Source: a candidate division TA06 bacterium SM23_40 (GTDB lineage Bacteria; LJUI01; SM1-40). Taken from it: a stretch of 7,114 nt of DNA. Position 1 is the first letter of the stretch. Each line of letters starts with the position of its first letter. Both the position numbers and the translations under genes were made by a program. Below the pieces are notes generated by a model, which saw nothing but the letters and a program-made list of their open reading frames with translations, searched no databases and had not been told where the DNA came from. The stretch spans positions 1-7,114 of the forward strand of contig LJUI01000151.1 in assembly GCA_001303705.1 (NCBI GenBank), read 5' to 3'. Positions 6,053 through 7,114 of the stretch are shown piece after piece.

Positions 6053-7114
6053 CTATAGAAGCTTCAACATCGCTGTTGCGTTTGCGTTCTCGGGATTCAG
6101 CTCCAGTGATTTCTCATAGTTCTCGATCGCGAGTGCCCTCTCGCCATTCTTCATAAAGGCCTCGCCCAGGCTATCGTAGACGTTGAACGATTCAGGGAAG
6201 ATCTCTGCATTCAGCCTGAATATCTCGATCGCATCGCCTATCCGGTCCAGCCCGAGCAACTGATATCCCAGCCTGTTGAGCTCCCCTTCGTCGAACGCGT
6301 ACTTATCCGGGTAGTCTGCTTTCAGCTCATGATATCGTTGAATCGCCGCCTCGAGACCCTCACGGTGGGTTGTCTGCAGCAACACCTCCGCAATCGATCC
6401 CCTGGGGAGAGCATACTCCCTATTATGGAGTATGTCCCAGATGGTAAACGCCAGCTGGCCCTTATGAATGCCCGGCATATTGCATAGCTGGATGACCGTC
6501 TTATCGGCTGTGATGTCCCTGAGAATGAACGTCCGGAATCCCACCCAACCACCACCATGAGCTACGATCACCCCATTCTCAACCGGAATAACCGACCACC
6601 CGAACCCGTACTCAACTCTGCTTGAGTCACTCAGCACCGCCGGAGTAAATGCTTCGTCAAGCGTAGGTCTACTCACAAGCTTCTCGGTATACAAGGCCCG
6701 ATCCCATTTGAACATATCCCCCGTGGTCGAATAGATGCCGCCGCTGCCCGCTATACCGTTCTGATAATGGTCGTCATCTGGCAGATATTCCGTGCCGTCG
6801 ACACTCAACTCGAATCCGTAGGCACGATGAGGCATTGCCTGGTTCTTGAGAGGGCTGTACACAAGCGTACGATCCATTCCCAACGGATCGAATATGTTAG
6901 TCTTCATGAACGCATCAAACTCCATTCCTGATACTCCCTCGACGATCTCAGCCAACAGCAGATAGCCGATGTTGCAGTATTGGTGCCGTTCACCAGCCCG
7001 GAACAGAACGGGCGGATGGTGCTTCACTAACAGATCGTAGACATCCTTGTTGGTGATTACTTTTCTTTCCGGTCTCCCGATATTGGCCGTGTCCCAGTTC
7101 TGCTCAACAAGATC
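6053..7114 (-). CDS. Class C beta-lactamase-fold serine hydrolase with C-terminal TPRs, 5' partial
   Basis: The reading frame stays open to the right edge, giving 353 residues of a longer protein. The GTG at 7027 is internal: the residues before it (for example RKVITNKDVYDLLVKHHPP) continue the family pattern. YCN at residues 46-48 is the Y-x-N motif, with Cys where Ser is usual; GSGGIYSTTGDMFKWDRAL (123-141) and the HGG motif (186-188, in VAHGGGWVGF) complete the class C/esterase/D-peptidase fold. The nucleophile S-x-x-K motif must lie upstream, outside the window. Residues about 277-344 form two TPR units, the second beginning FNVYDSLGEAFMKNGERALA and ending SLELNPEN. This hydrolase-TPR architecture is common in environmental bacteria and is not by itself antibiotic resistance. 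Substrate and location are unknown since the N-terminus is missing. Confidence 0.88.
   Translation of the reverse strand, partial: DLVEQNWDTANIGRPERKVITNKDVYDLLVKHHPPVLFRAGERHQYCNIGYLLLAEIVEGVSGMEFDAFMKTNIFDPLGMDRTLVYSPLKNQAMPHRAYGFELSVDGTEYLPDDDHYQNGIAGSGGIYSTTGDMFKWDRALYTEKLVSRPTLDEAFTPAVLSDSSRVEYGFGWSVIPVENGVIVAHGGGWVGFRTFILRDITADKTVIQLCNMPGIHKGQLAFTIWDILHNREYALPRGSIAEVLLQTTHREGLEAAIQRYHELKADYPDKYAFDEGELNRLGYQLLGLDRIGDAIEIFRLNAEIFPESFNVYDSLGEAFMKNGERALAIENYEKSLELNPENANATAMLKLL

Overview
This 7.1 kb window is a GC-rich bacterial chromosomal segment. All six genes I can support lie on the minus strand, so transcription runs from right to left. In that order they are: a class C beta-lactamase-fold serine hydrolase with C-terminal TPRs (cut by the right edge); a DinB-family protein; a flavoredoxin-type flavin reductase; a DUF1343/NamZ (GH171-type) protein; a secreted right-handed beta-helix protein; a CoA-binding (Rossmann) protein; and a stand-alone Mop/molbindin-type protein, making seven if the partial gene is counted. 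No plus-strand gene, RNA gene, CRISPR array or insertion sequence was found.

The organism cannot be named from the sequence. High GC, Shine-Dalgarno-led starts, a secreted beta-helix protein with about 26-residue GGGI-C coils ending in a DxGAHYF motif, and a TPR-tailed serine hydrolase together look like an uncultured Gram-negative lineage of the FCB type (Eisenbacteria, Latescibacteria, Zixibacteria and similar). This is an impression, not a classification.

Layout by region. 6053-7114: serine hydrolase-TPR gene, 5' end outside the window. 5289-5816: DinB protein, probably starting at a GTG behind a consensus Shine-Dalgarno rather than at the longer ATG. 4496-5071 and 3234-4436: flavin reductase then NamZ, a 59-base gap apart and probably cotranscribed, closed by a short GC hairpin with eight T residues at 3097-3119. 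A sigma70-like promoter (TTGACA, 17-base spacer) begins one base after that T-run and should drive the beta-helix gene 1523-2872 through a leader of about 190 bases containing two inverted repeats. The beta-helix transcript has a good terminator hairpin at 1407-1429. 972-1522 is a non-coding stretch with a TTGACG/TATGCT promoter, an 18-base tandem duplication that copies the -10 element, and twin near-palindromes upstream. The promoter should drive the CoA-binding gene 519-971 and perhaps the Mop gene 152-361.

The genes do not form one obvious pathway. The neighbourhood reads as unrelated housekeeping or accessory genes in small transcription units. The points most worth a second look are regulatory (terminator abutting promoter, duplicated -10, paired palindromes), together with the PQHG motif and lack of a signal peptide in the NamZ homologue.
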